DNA of 12,460 nucleotides from JASFUX01 sp050050115 (GCA_050050115.1 JASFUX010000089.1:1-12460), one strand, 5' to 3'; shown: positions 1 through 7,081, numbered from the stretch's first letter. Program-made: numbers and translations. The notes: a model not told the origin generated them from the letters alone.

Positions 1-534
1 CGGACCGCCGGTCGAGCCGAAGCCGACCATGCAGCGCTCGCCCAGAAGCCGCTGCTCGGGTCCGTTGGTGCCGAGCCGGGACGACAGAAACGCCAGCATC
101 CGCGCCTGGCCCGCGGCTGAATAGGGGATGCGTCCGTCTTCGGGCTCAACGATCCAGGAGCTGCGGAACTCGCCGTTCACCCGCGCGAGAGAGGAGCCGG
201 GATCCATCCAGAAGGTGTTGTAACCGCCGACGTCCTGACCCGCTTCCGGCGCGCCAGCGCTTTGATCGGTCGGCGCGGAGTCGGCCGCGACGTAGTCGTT
301 CCAGCCGCCCTCGGCGAGGAGGGCCGCGGCCTCTTCTTCGTTCAGCACCAGCTTGTCGACCGAGTTCGGCCTTTCGAGCGTCGTTAAGGAGGCGTTGGTC
401 CAGACCCCTTGCAGGTCGGGTTGGCCGAAGGCGGTGCGCGGGGCCGCGTAGTCGGCCGATTGGCCCTGTGCGCCAAGCGCTAAAACAAGCGCCGCCGTGA
501 GGCCTGCGCCGGTCTGCAGTCTTGCGAGGTTCAT
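1..534 (-). CDS. Conserved secreted protein of unknown function (partial, C-terminus outside window)
   Basis: The reading frame is open from the ATG at 534-532 to the left edge, giving 178 codons with the C-terminus missing. The start is supported by GGGAGG about 7 bases upstream. Residues 1-26 look like a Sec signal peptide: a short basic start (MNLAR), a hydrophobic stretch rich in Leu and Ala, and a possible cleavage near AQGQSA, so the product is probably periplasmic or exported. The mature part opens with GQPDLQGVWTNAS followed by TLERP. It later carries DVGGYNTFWMDPGS, then GEFRSSWIVEPEDGRIPY, and PEQRLLGERC near the edge. I recall this set of motifs in conserved secreted hypothetical proteins of Alphaproteobacteria, with no assigned reaction. 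No catalytic motif is recognisable in the visible part. It is divergent from the ABC operon at 705 and shares its upstream region. Coding is highly likely; function is unknown. Confidence 0.85.
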   Translation of the reverse strand, partial: MNLARLQTGAGLTAALVLALGAQGQSADYAAPRTAFGQPDLQGVWTNASLTTLERPNSVDKLVLNEEEAAALLAEGGWNDYVAADSAPTDQSAGAPEAGQDVGGYNTFWMDPGSSLARVNGEFRSSWIVEPEDGRIPYSAAGQARMLAFLSSRLGTNGPEQRLLGERCMVGFGSTGGP

Positions 535-554
535 GTCGGCCTCCCTTGGGCGCC

Positions 555-560
555 ATCATA
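555..560 (-). promoter_or_regulatory. Possible -10 element for the secreted-protein gene
   Basis: Read on the minus strand, TATGAT lies 20 bases ahead of the ATG at 534, which would give a short leader containing the GGGAGG ribosome site. No convincing -35 hexamer is found 16-18 bases upstream, so this rests on the -10 match and position alone. Confidence 0.3.
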
Positions 561-637
561 GCGAGACTGAACCGAATTGCATCCTTGAACGACCTATCAA
601 GACGGTTGAACAAGTATGCGCGCCGCGCCGGGAGGCG

Positions 638-659
638 CTAAGCTGCGGGCCAAGCTTAG
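638..659. promoter_or_regulatory. Inverted repeat, candidate operator of the ABC export operon
   Basis: CTAAGCT (638-644) and AGCTTAG (653-659) are perfect 7-base inverted arms around an 8-base centre. The dyad lies 45 bases upstream of the ATPase start, in the divergent gap. A 22-base dyad of this spacing suits a dimeric regulator such as a TetR-type repressor, which often controls efflux genes; that role is inference. No regulator gene is next to it. As RNA it would form only a small hairpin with no T-run, so a terminator is unlikely. Confidence 0.4.
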
Positions 660-704
660 GCCGTTGAACGACGAGGCTTTTTCTGATGTCGAGGCGACGC
701 CGAC

Positions 705-1457
705 ATGGCTGAACCGGAACCCGCGGCTGAGCCCGCCCGCGCCGCCGCGGGCGCGCCGCCCGTGTTCACGATCGAAGGCCTGACCAAGGTCTACGGCGAG
801 GGCGCGGCAGAGGTGCGGGCGCTGCGCGGGGTCGACCTGGAGATTCCGCAGGGCGCGCTTGTCGTGATGCTCGGCGCCTCGGGCTCGGGCAAGTCGACGC
901 TCTTGAACATCATGGGCGGGCTCGACCGCGCCACGGATGGGACGGTCCGTAGCGGGTCGACGAACCTCACCAACCTCTCGGACCGCGCTCTGACGCGCTT
1001 TCGCCGCGACAAGGTCGGCTTCGTCTTCCAGTTCTACAACCTGATGCCGAGCCTGACGGCGAAAGAGAACGTCGCTCTCGTCACCGAGATCGCGCGCAAT
1101 CCGATGCCGCCGGAAGAGGCGCTTGAGATTGTTCAACTCAAGGAGCGGATGAATCATTTCCCCTCCCAGCTCTCGGGCGGGGAGCAGCAGCGCGTCGCCA
1201 TCGCCCGCGCGATCGCCAAGCGGCCGGAGATCCTGCTCTGCGACGAACCGACGGGCGCGCTTGATTCAAAAACCGGCGCGGTCGTTCTCGAGGCCCTGAA
1301 GCGCGCCAACGAGGAGCTCGGCGCGACCACGATCGTCATCACTCACAACGCGGCGATTGCTGAGATGGCCGACATGGTGATCCACCTCGCCGACGGCGAT
1401 GTTCGCGAGATCGTCCGCAACGAGACGAAGGTCGATCCGTCGGAGATCGCGTGGTGA
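705..1457 (+). CDS. ABC transporter ATP-binding protein (LolD/MacB-type exporter ATPase)
   Basis: A 250-residue cytoplasmic ATPase that powers the permease encoded next to it. All nucleotide-binding motifs are intact: Walker A GASGSGKST (57-65), Q-loop Gln109, signature LSGGEQQR (156-163), Walker B ILLCDEPTGALD (176-187) with catalytic Glu181, and H-loop His214. The phrases LRGVDLEIPQG and FVFQFYNLMPSLTAKENV are typical of the LolD/MacB/FtsE group, which partners FtsX-type permeases that act mechanically rather than by a substrate channel. An extra Ala/Pro-rich leader of about 18 residues precedes the domain. The ATG at 705 has GAGG about 10 bases upstream; nearby ATG and TTG codons upstream are out of frame. 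The stop overlaps the start of the permease gene, showing translational coupling. The transported substrate cannot be told from the sequence. Confidence 0.95.
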   Translation: MAEPEPAAEPARAAAGAPPVFTIEGLTKVYGEGAAEVRALRGVDLEIPQGALVVMLGASGSGKSTLLNIMGGLDRATDGTVRSGSTNLTNLSDRALTRFRRDKVGFVFQFYNLMPSLTAKENVALVTEIARNPMPPEEALEIVQLKERMNHFPSQLSGGEQQRVAIARAIAKRPEILLCDEPTGALDSKTGAVVLEALKRANEELGATTIVITHNAAIAEMADMVIHLADGDVREIVRNETKVDPSEIAW

Positions 1458-3850
1458 GCGCCGTCCTTCACGCCTGGATCTCTTCGATCCACGTGCTCGA
1501 CCGCAAGCTGGCGCGGGACGCGATGCGGCTATGGGGTCAGCTCTTGGCTGCGGCGCTGGTGATGGCCTCGGGCGTCGCGGTCCTGGTCATGTCGCACTTC
1601 CTATTCGCGACGTTGGACGCGACCAAAAACGCCTACTACGAGCGCTTCGCCTTCGCCGACGTCTTCGCCTCGAGCCAGCGCGCGCCTTTGCGGCTTGCCG
1701 ACGAGATCCGATCGATCCCCGGCGTGCGTTCCGCCGAGCCGCGGATCCGGGGCCAGGCCCAGCTCGATCTGCCCGGAGTGATCGAGCCGGCGCGCGCCGC
1801 GCTCGTCTCTTTGCCGGACTTCGCCGATCCGGCGGTCAACCGCCTGGTCGTCTCCGAAGGCCGCGAGCTCAATCCGGCGCGCAACAACGAGGTGATCGTC
1901 TCGAAGGAATTCGCCGACGCGCACGAATACAGGCCGGGCGACGCGGTCACGGCGACGTTGAACGGCCGTCGGCGCGATCTCGTCATCGCCGCGATTGCTC
2001 AGTCGCCGGAGTTCATCTACGTGATCGGCCCGGGCGAGCTGATCCCCGACCCCGAGCGCTTCACCGTCATGTGGATGCAGCGCGGCGCGCTCGAGCACGC
2101 CTTCGATATGGACGGCGCCTTCAACGACGTTGCGCTGACGCTCGCGCCCGACGCCGACGAGGACGAGGTGATCGACCGGCTCGACAACATCCTCGCGCCC
2201 TACGGAGGGGTGGGCGCCTATCCGCGCGCCGATCAGATCTCTCACGCCTTCTTCCAAAGCGAGATCGACGGCTTGGTCTCCATGGGCGCGACCCTGCCTC
2301 CGATCTTCCTCATCGTCGCGGCGTTCATGCTCTATGTGCTCCTCGCGCGGTTGATCGAGACCGAGCGCGAGCAGATCGGCCTCCTGAAGTCGTTCGGCTA
2401 TTCCGATCTCGAAGTCGGCCTCCATTACCTCAAGATGGCGCTTGGCGTCGGCGTGCTGGGCGGCCTCGGCGGTGCGGCCTTGGGGCTTTGGGCCGGCCGG
2501 GCGCTGTCGGTCGTCTACACCGAGTTCTATTCGTTGCCGTTCATGATCTTGGAGCCGCCTGGCTCGGTCATTGGCGTCGGCGTGTTAGTCGCGGTGCTCG
2601 CGGCGGGCGGGGGCGCGCTTCTGGCGTGCCGGCGCGCGCTGTCGCTCGAGCCGGCCGTCGCGATGCGTCCGCCCGCGCCGGCGACGTTCGGACGCGGCCT
2701 GGCGGACTCTATTGGTCTGATGAAGGCGCTGACCGTCGCTTCACGGATCATCGTGCGCAACATCGAGCGCCGGCCAGTGCGCGCTGGTCTGACGACGCTC
2801 GGGGTCGCTGCGGGCTGCGCCACGATCATCGGCACGACCTTCATGCTCGACGCGATGGAGGTGTTGACCGACCTGCAGTTCTACCAGGCCCAGCGCCAGG
2901 ACGTGGCCTTGAGCCTCGCCTATCCGCGCGAGGACGGCGTGTTGCATGAGATCGCGCGCCTGCCCGGCGTGCTCGCCGTCGAAGGCGCGCGCATGGCGCC
3001 GGTCGAGGCGGTGAACGGCGCGCGGACCGAACGCACGGGCGTTCAGGGTTTGCCTGCGCGCGCTGATCTGAACCGCCCGCTGGACGCCGACGGCGTTCCG
3101 ATCTCGCTGCCGCCAGAAGGCGTGGTGATGTCGAGCTACCTCGCGCAGAAGCTGGGGCTGTCGCTCGGCGACGCGGTCACCCTGCGCGTGCTCGATGGAC
3201 GGCGGCCGACGCTGACCCCGCAGATCGTCCAGATCGCCGAGGACTACATGGGTACCTCGGTCTACATGCAGCGCGCTGCTTTGAACCGCGCGATGAACGA
3301 AAGCCCGACGATCACCAGCGCCTATGTGACGATCGATCCGACCTATCGCGCCGCCTTCTTCCAGGCGGTCAAGGACAGCCCGCTGATCCAAGGCGCGGCG
3401 ATCAAGGACCTCGTCGTCGAGGAGATGGAGGCGACGATGCAGGAGAACGTCGGCATCTACACCTTCATCGCCTCGCTGTTCGCCGGCTCGATCTGTTTCG
3501 GCGTGGTCTACAACGCTGCGCGCATCTCGCTTTCGGAGCGCGGTCGCGAACTCGCCTCGCTGCGGGTGTTGGGCTTCACCAAGGGCGAGGTTTCCTACGT
3601 GCTTCTGGGCGAACTCGCGCTGTTGACCCTCGTCGCGCTGCCGCTTGGTTGCGTCCTGGGCTACGGCATGGCGATGATGATCACCACCTTCTACGACGCC
3701 GAGCTGTTCCGCCCGCCGCTGATCGTGACCAGTGCGCGCTATGCGACCGCCATTCTTTACACGGTCGGTTTTGCGACTCTGTCGGGGCTGATCGTGCGCC
3801 GACGGATCGAGCATCTCGATCTCATCGAAGTCTTGAAGACCAGGGAGTGA
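1451..3850 (+). CDS. FtsX-family ABC transporter permease, duplicated 8-TM form
   Basis: A 799-residue inner-membrane permease built from two FtsX-type halves. The first half has a TM at about 27-53, a periplasmic domain to about 280, then TMs near 283-303, 327-355 and 372-396. The second half repeats this: TM near 444-466, periplasmic domain to about 665, then TMs near 669-690, 717-745 and 764-784. Both halves carry the family's cytoplasmic coupling segment after the second helix: TEREQIGLLKSFGYSDLEV (304-322) and SERGRELASLRVLGFTKGEV (695-714). The C-terminus LDLIEVLKTRE is also typical. The GTG at 1451 overlaps the ATPase gene by 7 bases; the GTG at 1454 would give the common 4-base GTGA overlap and is equally possible, with GGAG at 1442-1445 serving either. 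Neighbours suggest export or extraction of a lipophilic substrate with the adaptor downstream. Substrate unknown. Confidence 0.93.
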   Translation: MVSAVLHAWISSIHVLDRKLARDAMRLWGQLLAAALVMASGVAVLVMSHFLFATLDATKNAYYERFAFADVFASSQRAPLRLADEIRSIPGVRSAEPRIRGQAQLDLPGVIEPARAALVSLPDFADPAVNRLVVSEGRELNPARNNEVIVSKEFADAHEYRPGDAVTATLNGRRRDLVIAAIAQSPEFIYVIGPGELIPDPERFTVMWMQRGALEHAFDMDGAFNDVALTLAPDADEDEVIDRLDNILAPYGGVGAYPRADQISHAFFQSEIDGLVSMGATLPPIFLIVAAFMLYVLLARLIETEREQIGLLKSFGYSDLEVGLHYLKMALGVGVLGGLGGAALGLWAGRALSVVYTEFYSLPFMILEPPGSVIGVGVLVAVLAAGGGALLACRRALSLEPAVAMRPPAPATFGRGLADSIGLMKALTVASRIIVRNIERRPVRAGLTTLGVAAGCATIIGTTFMLDAMEVLTDLQFYQAQRQDVALSLAYPREDGVLHEIARLPGVLAVEGARMAPVEAVNGARTERTGVQGLPARADLNRPLDADGVPISLPPEGVVMSSYLAQKLGLSLGDAVTLRVLDGRRPTLTPQIVQIAEDYMGTSVYMQRAALNRAMNESPTITSAYVTIDPTYRAAFFQAVKDSPLIQGAAIKDLVVEEMEATMQENVGIYTFIASLFAGSICFGVVYNAARISLSERGRELASLRVLGFTKGEVSYVLLGELALLTLVALPLGCVLGYGMAMMITTFYDAELFRPPLIVTSARYATAILYTVGFATLSGLIVRRRIEHLDLIEVLKTRE

Positions 3851-3854
3851 CCTG

Positions 3855-5090
3855 ATGGCTGACACCGAGGCGAAACTAGGCGGCGCGCGCCGCAGACGCC
3901 TCTTCATCTTCGCAAGCCTGGGCGTCCTGGCGCTGGTCTTCCTCGTCTGGGCGTTCCGGCCCCGGCCCGTCCTCGTCGACATCGGCGAGGTGACGCGCGG
4001 GACCATGTCGGTCGAGATCGCCGAAGAAGCCAAGACCCGCATCCGCGAGATCTACGTCGTCTCCGCGCCCGTCTCGGGCCGGCTCGAGCGGGTCGAGGTG
4101 GAGCCGGGCGATCTCGTCCAGGCGGGGCGCACGTCGGTTGCGAGCATGCGGCCGGCCGAGCCGGTGCTGCTCGACGCCCGGACGCGCGCCGAGTTCGAGA
4201 ACGCGGTTCAGTCCGCCGAGGCCGCGCGCGACGCCGCGCGCGCCGACGCGCGCCGGGCCCAGACGGAGTACGATCGCGCCCAGTCGGACTTCGAGCGCGA
4301 CGCCAACCTTCTCGAACGCGGCACCATCGCCCAGGCGCGGTTCGATACGACCTCGGCGGCGCGGGACGCCGCGCGCGCCGCCTGGGATTCGGCCCGCGAG
4401 ATCCTGCGCGCGAGAGAGGCCGATCTCGCCCGCGCCCAAGCCGCCCTGATCGGGCCAAGCGGCGGTGAGGGCGGGGATGGCGGCGCCTACGTCACGCTGC
4501 ACGCGCCGGTGGACGGCGCGGTCCTGAACGTCATGCACGAGAGCGAGACGGTGCTGGCCGCTGGCGCGCAAATCCTCTCGATCGGCGATCCGCGCGATCT
4601 GGAGATCGTCTCGGAGATGCTCTCGCTCGATGCGGTGCACGTGCGCCAGGGCGCGCCTGTGCGCATCGACGGCTGGGGCGGGGACGAGCTTGAGGGTCGG
4701 GTGCGCCGGGTCGAGCCGGCGGCCTTCACCAAGATCTCCGCCCTCGGCGTCGAGGAGCAGCGGGTCAACGTCATCGTCGATATCGTCTCGCCGCGCGAGG
4801 ACTGGGCCGGGCTCGCCCACCAGTTCCGCGCCGACGTCCACGTCGAGACTTGGGCTGACGACGACGTGGTGCAGATCCCCGTCGCCGCGTTGTTCCGTCA
4901 GGGCGACGGCTGGGAGACCTTTGCGGTCGAGCGCGGCCGGGTTGCGGCCACGCCGCTTGAGATCGGCCGAATGAACGATCAAACCGCACAGGTGCTGTCC
5001 GGTCTCGAGGAGGGCGCCCAGGTCGTGCTTCATCCCTCGGCGCGGGTTGAGGACGGGGTCGGCGTCGCCGAGCGGTCCGAGGGGACCTAA
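3855..5090 (+). CDS. HlyD/AcrA-type periplasmic adaptor (membrane fusion protein) of the ABC exporter
   Basis: A 411-residue adaptor linking the inner-membrane pump to the outer membrane. Order of parts: a basic N-terminus and a single membrane anchor at about 15-33; first half of the lipoyl domain, SAPVSGRLERVEVEPGDLV (70-88); a long Ala/Arg/Glu-rich coiled-coil hairpin at about 106-200, with a turn near LLERGTIAQARFD; second lipoyl half, LHAPVDGAVLNVMHESETV (215-233); a beta-barrel at about 248-340; and a membrane-proximal domain near 345-405 (IPVAALFRQGDGWETFAV). The glycine-rich stretch at 201-210 is a linker between coil and lipoyl fold. The ATG at 3855 follows the permease stop by 4 bases and has GGGAG at 3845-3849, partly over the upstream stop. 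The set lacks an outer-membrane TolC-like partner here, so that must be encoded elsewhere. Family assignment is firm; cargo is unknown. Confidence 0.92.
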   Translation: MADTEAKLGGARRRRLFIFASLGVLALVFLVWAFRPRPVLVDIGEVTRGTMSVEIAEEAKTRIREIYVVSAPVSGRLERVEVEPGDLVQAGRTSVASMRPAEPVLLDARTRAEFENAVQSAEAARDAARADARRAQTEYDRAQSDFERDANLLERGTIAQARFDTTSAARDAARAAWDSAREILRAREADLARAQAALIGPSGGEGGDGGAYVTLHAPVDGAVLNVMHESETVLAAGAQILSIGDPRDLEIVSEMLSLDAVHVRQGAPVRIDGWGGDELEGRVRRVEPAAFTKISALGVEEQRVNVIVDIVSPREDWAGLAHQFRADVHVETWADDDVVQIPVAALFRQGDGWETFAVERGRVAATPLEIGRMNDQTAQVLSGLEEGAQVVLHPSARVEDGVGVAERSEGT

Positions 5091-5140
5091 AGGTCAATCG
5101 CTCCGCGTCGCGACGTCGCGCTCGCTTCGACTTGTCGGGC

Positions 5141-5180
5141 GGTGTCAGGCACAGTAACTTTTAAAATAAAAGTTTTAATT
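5141..5180. repeat. AT-rich hairpin element with GGTGTCAGGCAC core, REP-like or regulatory
   Basis: GGTGTCAGGCAC (5141-5152), itself a weak dyad, is followed by AACTTTT (5156-5162), AAAAT, and AAAAGTT (5168-5174), a perfect 7-base inverted repeat, then TTAATT. About 25 bases here are almost pure A/T in a strongly GC-rich window, so this block is compositionally foreign. It sits 24 bases ahead of the gene at 5205. From memory, unverified, similar GTGCCTGACAC cores followed by an AT hairpin occur as dispersed repeats in proteobacterial genomes. It could equally be an operator or promoter for the downstream gene. Just upstream, CGCGACGTCGCG (5109-5120) is a perfect palindrome in the spacer after the adaptor gene. 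No second copy is in the window. Confidence 0.45.
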
Positions 5181-5204
5181 GCGTCGCCGCGATAGGAGTT
5201 CCGC

Positions 5205-5573
5205 ATGCCGATCTTGCTCGCCTTGTCCGGCGTGACTGCAATCCTCACCGCGGGCGGGCATTCGTGGCTGGGCGAGCGTCACATCCTCCGACCGCTTTCG
5301 TCTGGAACCGCTGAGGTCGGGGTCCTCCGCAAGCCGGTGAATCGGCGGCTGCTGCGCGCGGTCTGGCATCTGCCCTCGGTGATCTGGGCGGTGTTGGGCG
5401 CCGCTACAGTGGCGCTTGCGGCGTCCGGGCGCTTTGATGCGCGTTTTCTCATCGTGTTTGGAGCGATCTACGCGGCGAGCGCCGCCTGCAACTTCTTTGC
5501 GGTGCGCGGTCCGCACGTCGGTCAGGCGCTCTTGCTGGCGACGGTCGGCCTTATGGCGTTGTCCTTCGTTTAG
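5205..5573 (+). CDS. Small polytopic membrane protein, conserved hypothetical
   Basis: A 122-residue protein with about four membrane segments, near residues 2-17, 54-74, 80-98 and 104-121, so an inner-membrane location is expected. Between the first two lies a polar loop beginning HSWLGERHILRPL and continuing with VLRKPVNRRLLRAVWHLPSV. The polar residues His19, Glu24 and His55 sit at or near membrane borders and look like the kind that would be conserved, but this cannot be tested from one sequence. I do not recognise a named family with certainty. The ATG at 5205 is well supported by AGGAG at 5194-5198 with a 6-base gap. It is a separate unit from the ABC operon, 114 bases downstream of it, and is preceded by the AT-rich hairpin element, which may regulate it. 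Function unknown. Confidence 0.85.
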   Translation: MPILLALSGVTAILTAGGHSWLGERHILRPLSSGTAEVGVLRKPVNRRLLRAVWHLPSVIWAVLGAATVALAASGRFDARFLIVFGAIYAASAACNFFAVRGPHVGQALLLATVGLMALSFV

Positions 5574-5575
5574 AG

Positions 5576-5617
5576 CGGCGTTCGAGTCGCTTCAGATTGA
5601 CCAGCCTTCAAACGCCG
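5576..5617 (+). terminator. Weak inverted repeat between the membrane protein and hydrolase genes
   Basis: CGGCGTT (5576-5582) and AACGCCG (5611-5617) are perfect 7-base arms, followed by TTT. The 28-base loop is long for an intrinsic terminator, and the repeat ends 14 bases before the hydrolase start, so it could instead lie in the hydrolase leader. Weak candidate only. Confidence 0.22.
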
Positions 5618-5631
5618 TTTACCGAGCTGAT

Positions 5632-6639
5632 ATGGCACTGCAGCAAAAACCCGATCGCGCCGCAGAAGCGATCGCCGGCAAGGAGCGCACCGAGCGCCTC
5701 TTTCCGCTGGTTCCGTTCAATGGCGAAAAGCCGCCCGCACCGGCGTGGTTCGACGCGGCGCTGACCGCCCCGCACACCGACGGCGCAAGCACGGTGGAGG
5801 GCGCCGACATCGTCTGGCGGCGCTGGGGCGAGCCGGGCAAGCGCGGACTGATCTTCGTGCATGGCGGGGTGGCGCATCTCGGGTGGTGGGACTTCATCGC
5901 GCCGTTCTTCACCGACGCCTTCACGCCGGCGGCGTTGTCGCTCTCGGGCATGGGCCGCTCTGGCCGGCGCGAGCACTACAAGATCTCTCTTTATGCCGAC
6001 GAAGTGCTGACTGTCGCGAAGGAGGCCGGTCTGTTCGAAGGGCCTGAAGCGCCGTTGATCGTCGGACATTCCTTCGGCGGCTTCGTCACGCTGGCGACCT
6101 CAGTCGTTCACGGCGAGCAGTTCGGCGGCGCGGTGATCTGCGACAGCCCGATCCGGCGCGAAAAGGGCGAGGCGCCGCGCTCCGATCCGCGCCGCCGCGG
6201 CGGCCGGGTCTATCCCGACGAGGCGGCCGCGCTCGGACGTTTCTCGCTGATGCCGAACCAGGAATGCGAGAACCTCTACTTGCTCGACCATATCGCCCGG
6301 AATGCGCTCAAGGAGGCGACGGACGAGGACGGTAAGCCGGGCGTCGCCTGGGTGCACGATCCCGATCTCTGGGTGAAGATGAAGTACTTCGGCGGCAAGG
6401 CGGCCGACGCGGTGCCTGAGCGCAAATGCCCGGTCGCTTTCGTACGCGGGGAGAACTCGGCGCTCGTCACCGACGAGCGCTGGGAGAAGATGGCCGAACT
6501 GGTCGGCGCGGAGACGCCGCGGGTCTCGATCCCCGAGGCGCAGCACCACTTGATGCTCGATCAGCCGCTGGCGTTCGTCTCGGCGCTCCGGGGGCTGTTC
6601 GGCGGCTGGCCGGACGCGGAGTTCCTACTGCACGGATAG
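5632..6639 (+). CDS. Alpha/beta hydrolase
   Basis: A 335-residue soluble alpha/beta-hydrolase-fold protein; no signal peptide is seen, so it is probably cytoplasmic. Motifs in order: oxyanion-hole HGG (77-79) in FVHGGVAHLGWWDFIAPFF, then LSLSGMGRSGRRE (102-114) after strand 4, nucleophile Ser147 in GHSFGG (145-150), a lid-like insert at about 175-260 rich in Arg and charged residues, a likely acid at Glu274 (VRGENSALV), and catalytic His306 in AQHHLMLDQP. All triad positions are filled, so it should be active; the substrate, an ester, epoxide, lactone or other bond, is not determinable. The frame stays open upstream to 5416, but that would overlap the preceding gene, and the protein resembles the family only from the ATG at 5632, so that start is preferred even though its ribosome site is poor. 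It may be transcribed with the gene at 5205. Confidence 0.9.
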   Translation: MALQQKPDRAAEAIAGKERTERLFPLVPFNGEKPPAPAWFDAALTAPHTDGASTVEGADIVWRRWGEPGKRGLIFVHGGVAHLGWWDFIAPFFTDAFTPAALSLSGMGRSGRREHYKISLYADEVLTVAKEAGLFEGPEAPLIVGHSFGGFVTLATSVVHGEQFGGAVICDSPIRREKGEAPRSDPRRRGGRVYPDEAAALGRFSLMPNQECENLYLLDHIARNALKEATDEDGKPGVAWVHDPDLWVKMKYFGGKAADAVPERKCPVAFVRGENSALVTDERWEKMAELVGAETPRVSIPEAQHHLMLDQPLAFVSALRGLFGGWPDAEFLLHG

Positions 6640-6654
6640 GGGCTTTCGGGCCCC
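6639..6654 (+). terminator. Short GC stem-loop after the hydrolase gene
   Basis: GGGGC (6639-6643) pairs with GCCCC (6650-6654) around the loop TTTCGG, beginning on the last base of the hydrolase stop codon. Its place fits transcription termination, but no T-run follows, so it is at best a partial or Rho-assisted terminator. Confidence 0.3.
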
Positions 6655-6683
6655 GCGAACCCGCGACCCATCGCCCCTCTCCG

Positions 6684-6712
6684 TTGAACGTTGCCGCGAC
6701 GCATGCTAACGG
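6684..6712 (+). promoter_or_regulatory. Possible promoter of the COX IV/pnt cluster
   Basis: TTGAAC (6684-6689) and TAACGG (6707-6712) are separated by 17 bases, the ideal spacing, and lie 56 bases ahead of the GTG start at 6768. The -10 match is poor. The 128-base gap is the natural place for the cluster's promoter, but TTGAAC also occurs by chance inside genes in this window, so this is weak. Confidence 0.22.
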
Positions 6713-6767
6713 GCGCGGCTGACGGTTTTCAGTTCAATTTGAGCAACTTCGCGAAAAGGGGGCCCGC

Positions 6768-7073
6768 GTGTCGGCCACTGACTATCACCGCGGCGACATG
6801 GAAATCGCCGAGCAGCAACGCACCTTCGCCGGATTCCTCCGCGTCACCGTATGGGCGAGCGGGCTTCTGGCGGCGTTCCTGGTCTTTCTCACCCTTGCTT
6901 TTGCGGTTGGCGCGGGCTGGTTTCCGGCGCTCGCGGTCGCCTTCGTCGTCGGCATCGTGATCGGCCTCGGGCTCGGCATGAAGGGCGCCTGGTACGCCAC
7001 GGTCGTCGGCCTGACGGTCCTGGGCGGCGTGATCGGCGCGCTCGCCGCGGTCGTCAGCGCCTTTACGGGCTAG
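6768..7073 (+). CDS. aa3-type cytochrome c oxidase subunit IV-like membrane protein
   Basis: A 101-residue inner-membrane protein. Residues 5-25, DYHRGDMEIAEQQRTFAGFL followed by Arg, match the hallmark of the bacterial aa3-type oxidase subunit IV family: a polar His/Asp/Glu leader, then ERTF or QRTF running into a first helix. Helices lie near 22-48, 53-71 and 75-98, so it is longer than the one-helix core of the family. In alphaproteobacteria this family is often found just in front of pntAA rather than with the oxidase genes; that is from memory. Whether it joins an oxidase, the transhydrogenase or neither is unproven. The start is GTG at 6768, chosen because AAGGGGG (6756-6762) lies 5 bases upstream. 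It probably opens the pnt transcription unit, separated from pntAA by a 61-base gap with a stem-loop. Confidence 0.82.
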   Translation: MSATDYHRGDMEIAEQQRTFAGFLRVTVWASGLLAAFLVFLTLAFAVGAGWFPALAVAFVVGIVIGLGLGMKGAWYATVVGLTVLGGVIGALAAVVSAFTG

Positions 7074-7081
7074 CCGAAGCG

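Noticed and set aside
146..613. 155-codon minus-strand ORF overlapping the secreted-protein gene
   Set aside because: Its product is Arg/Gly-rich low-complexity sequence in another frame. The frame starting at the ATG at 534 has a signal peptide, a ribosome site and family-like motifs, so this is a shadow ORF.
1399..2949. 516-codon plus-strand ORF over the ABC permease
   Set aside because: The product is dominated by Arg, Ala, Gly and Pro and lacks membrane helices; the permease frame explains this DNA fully.
5109..5120. CGCGACGTCGCG palindrome as an operator or terminator
   Set aside because: A perfect 12-base palindrome of C, G and one A/T pair is unremarkable in GC-rich DNA, has no T-run, and is not placed near a start; it is only mentioned with the neighbouring repeat element.
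5416..5631. N-terminal extension of the first alpha/beta hydrolase
   Set aside because: It would overlap the 122-residue membrane protein in another frame and has no family resemblance; the ATG at 5632 gives a normal hydrolase N-terminus.
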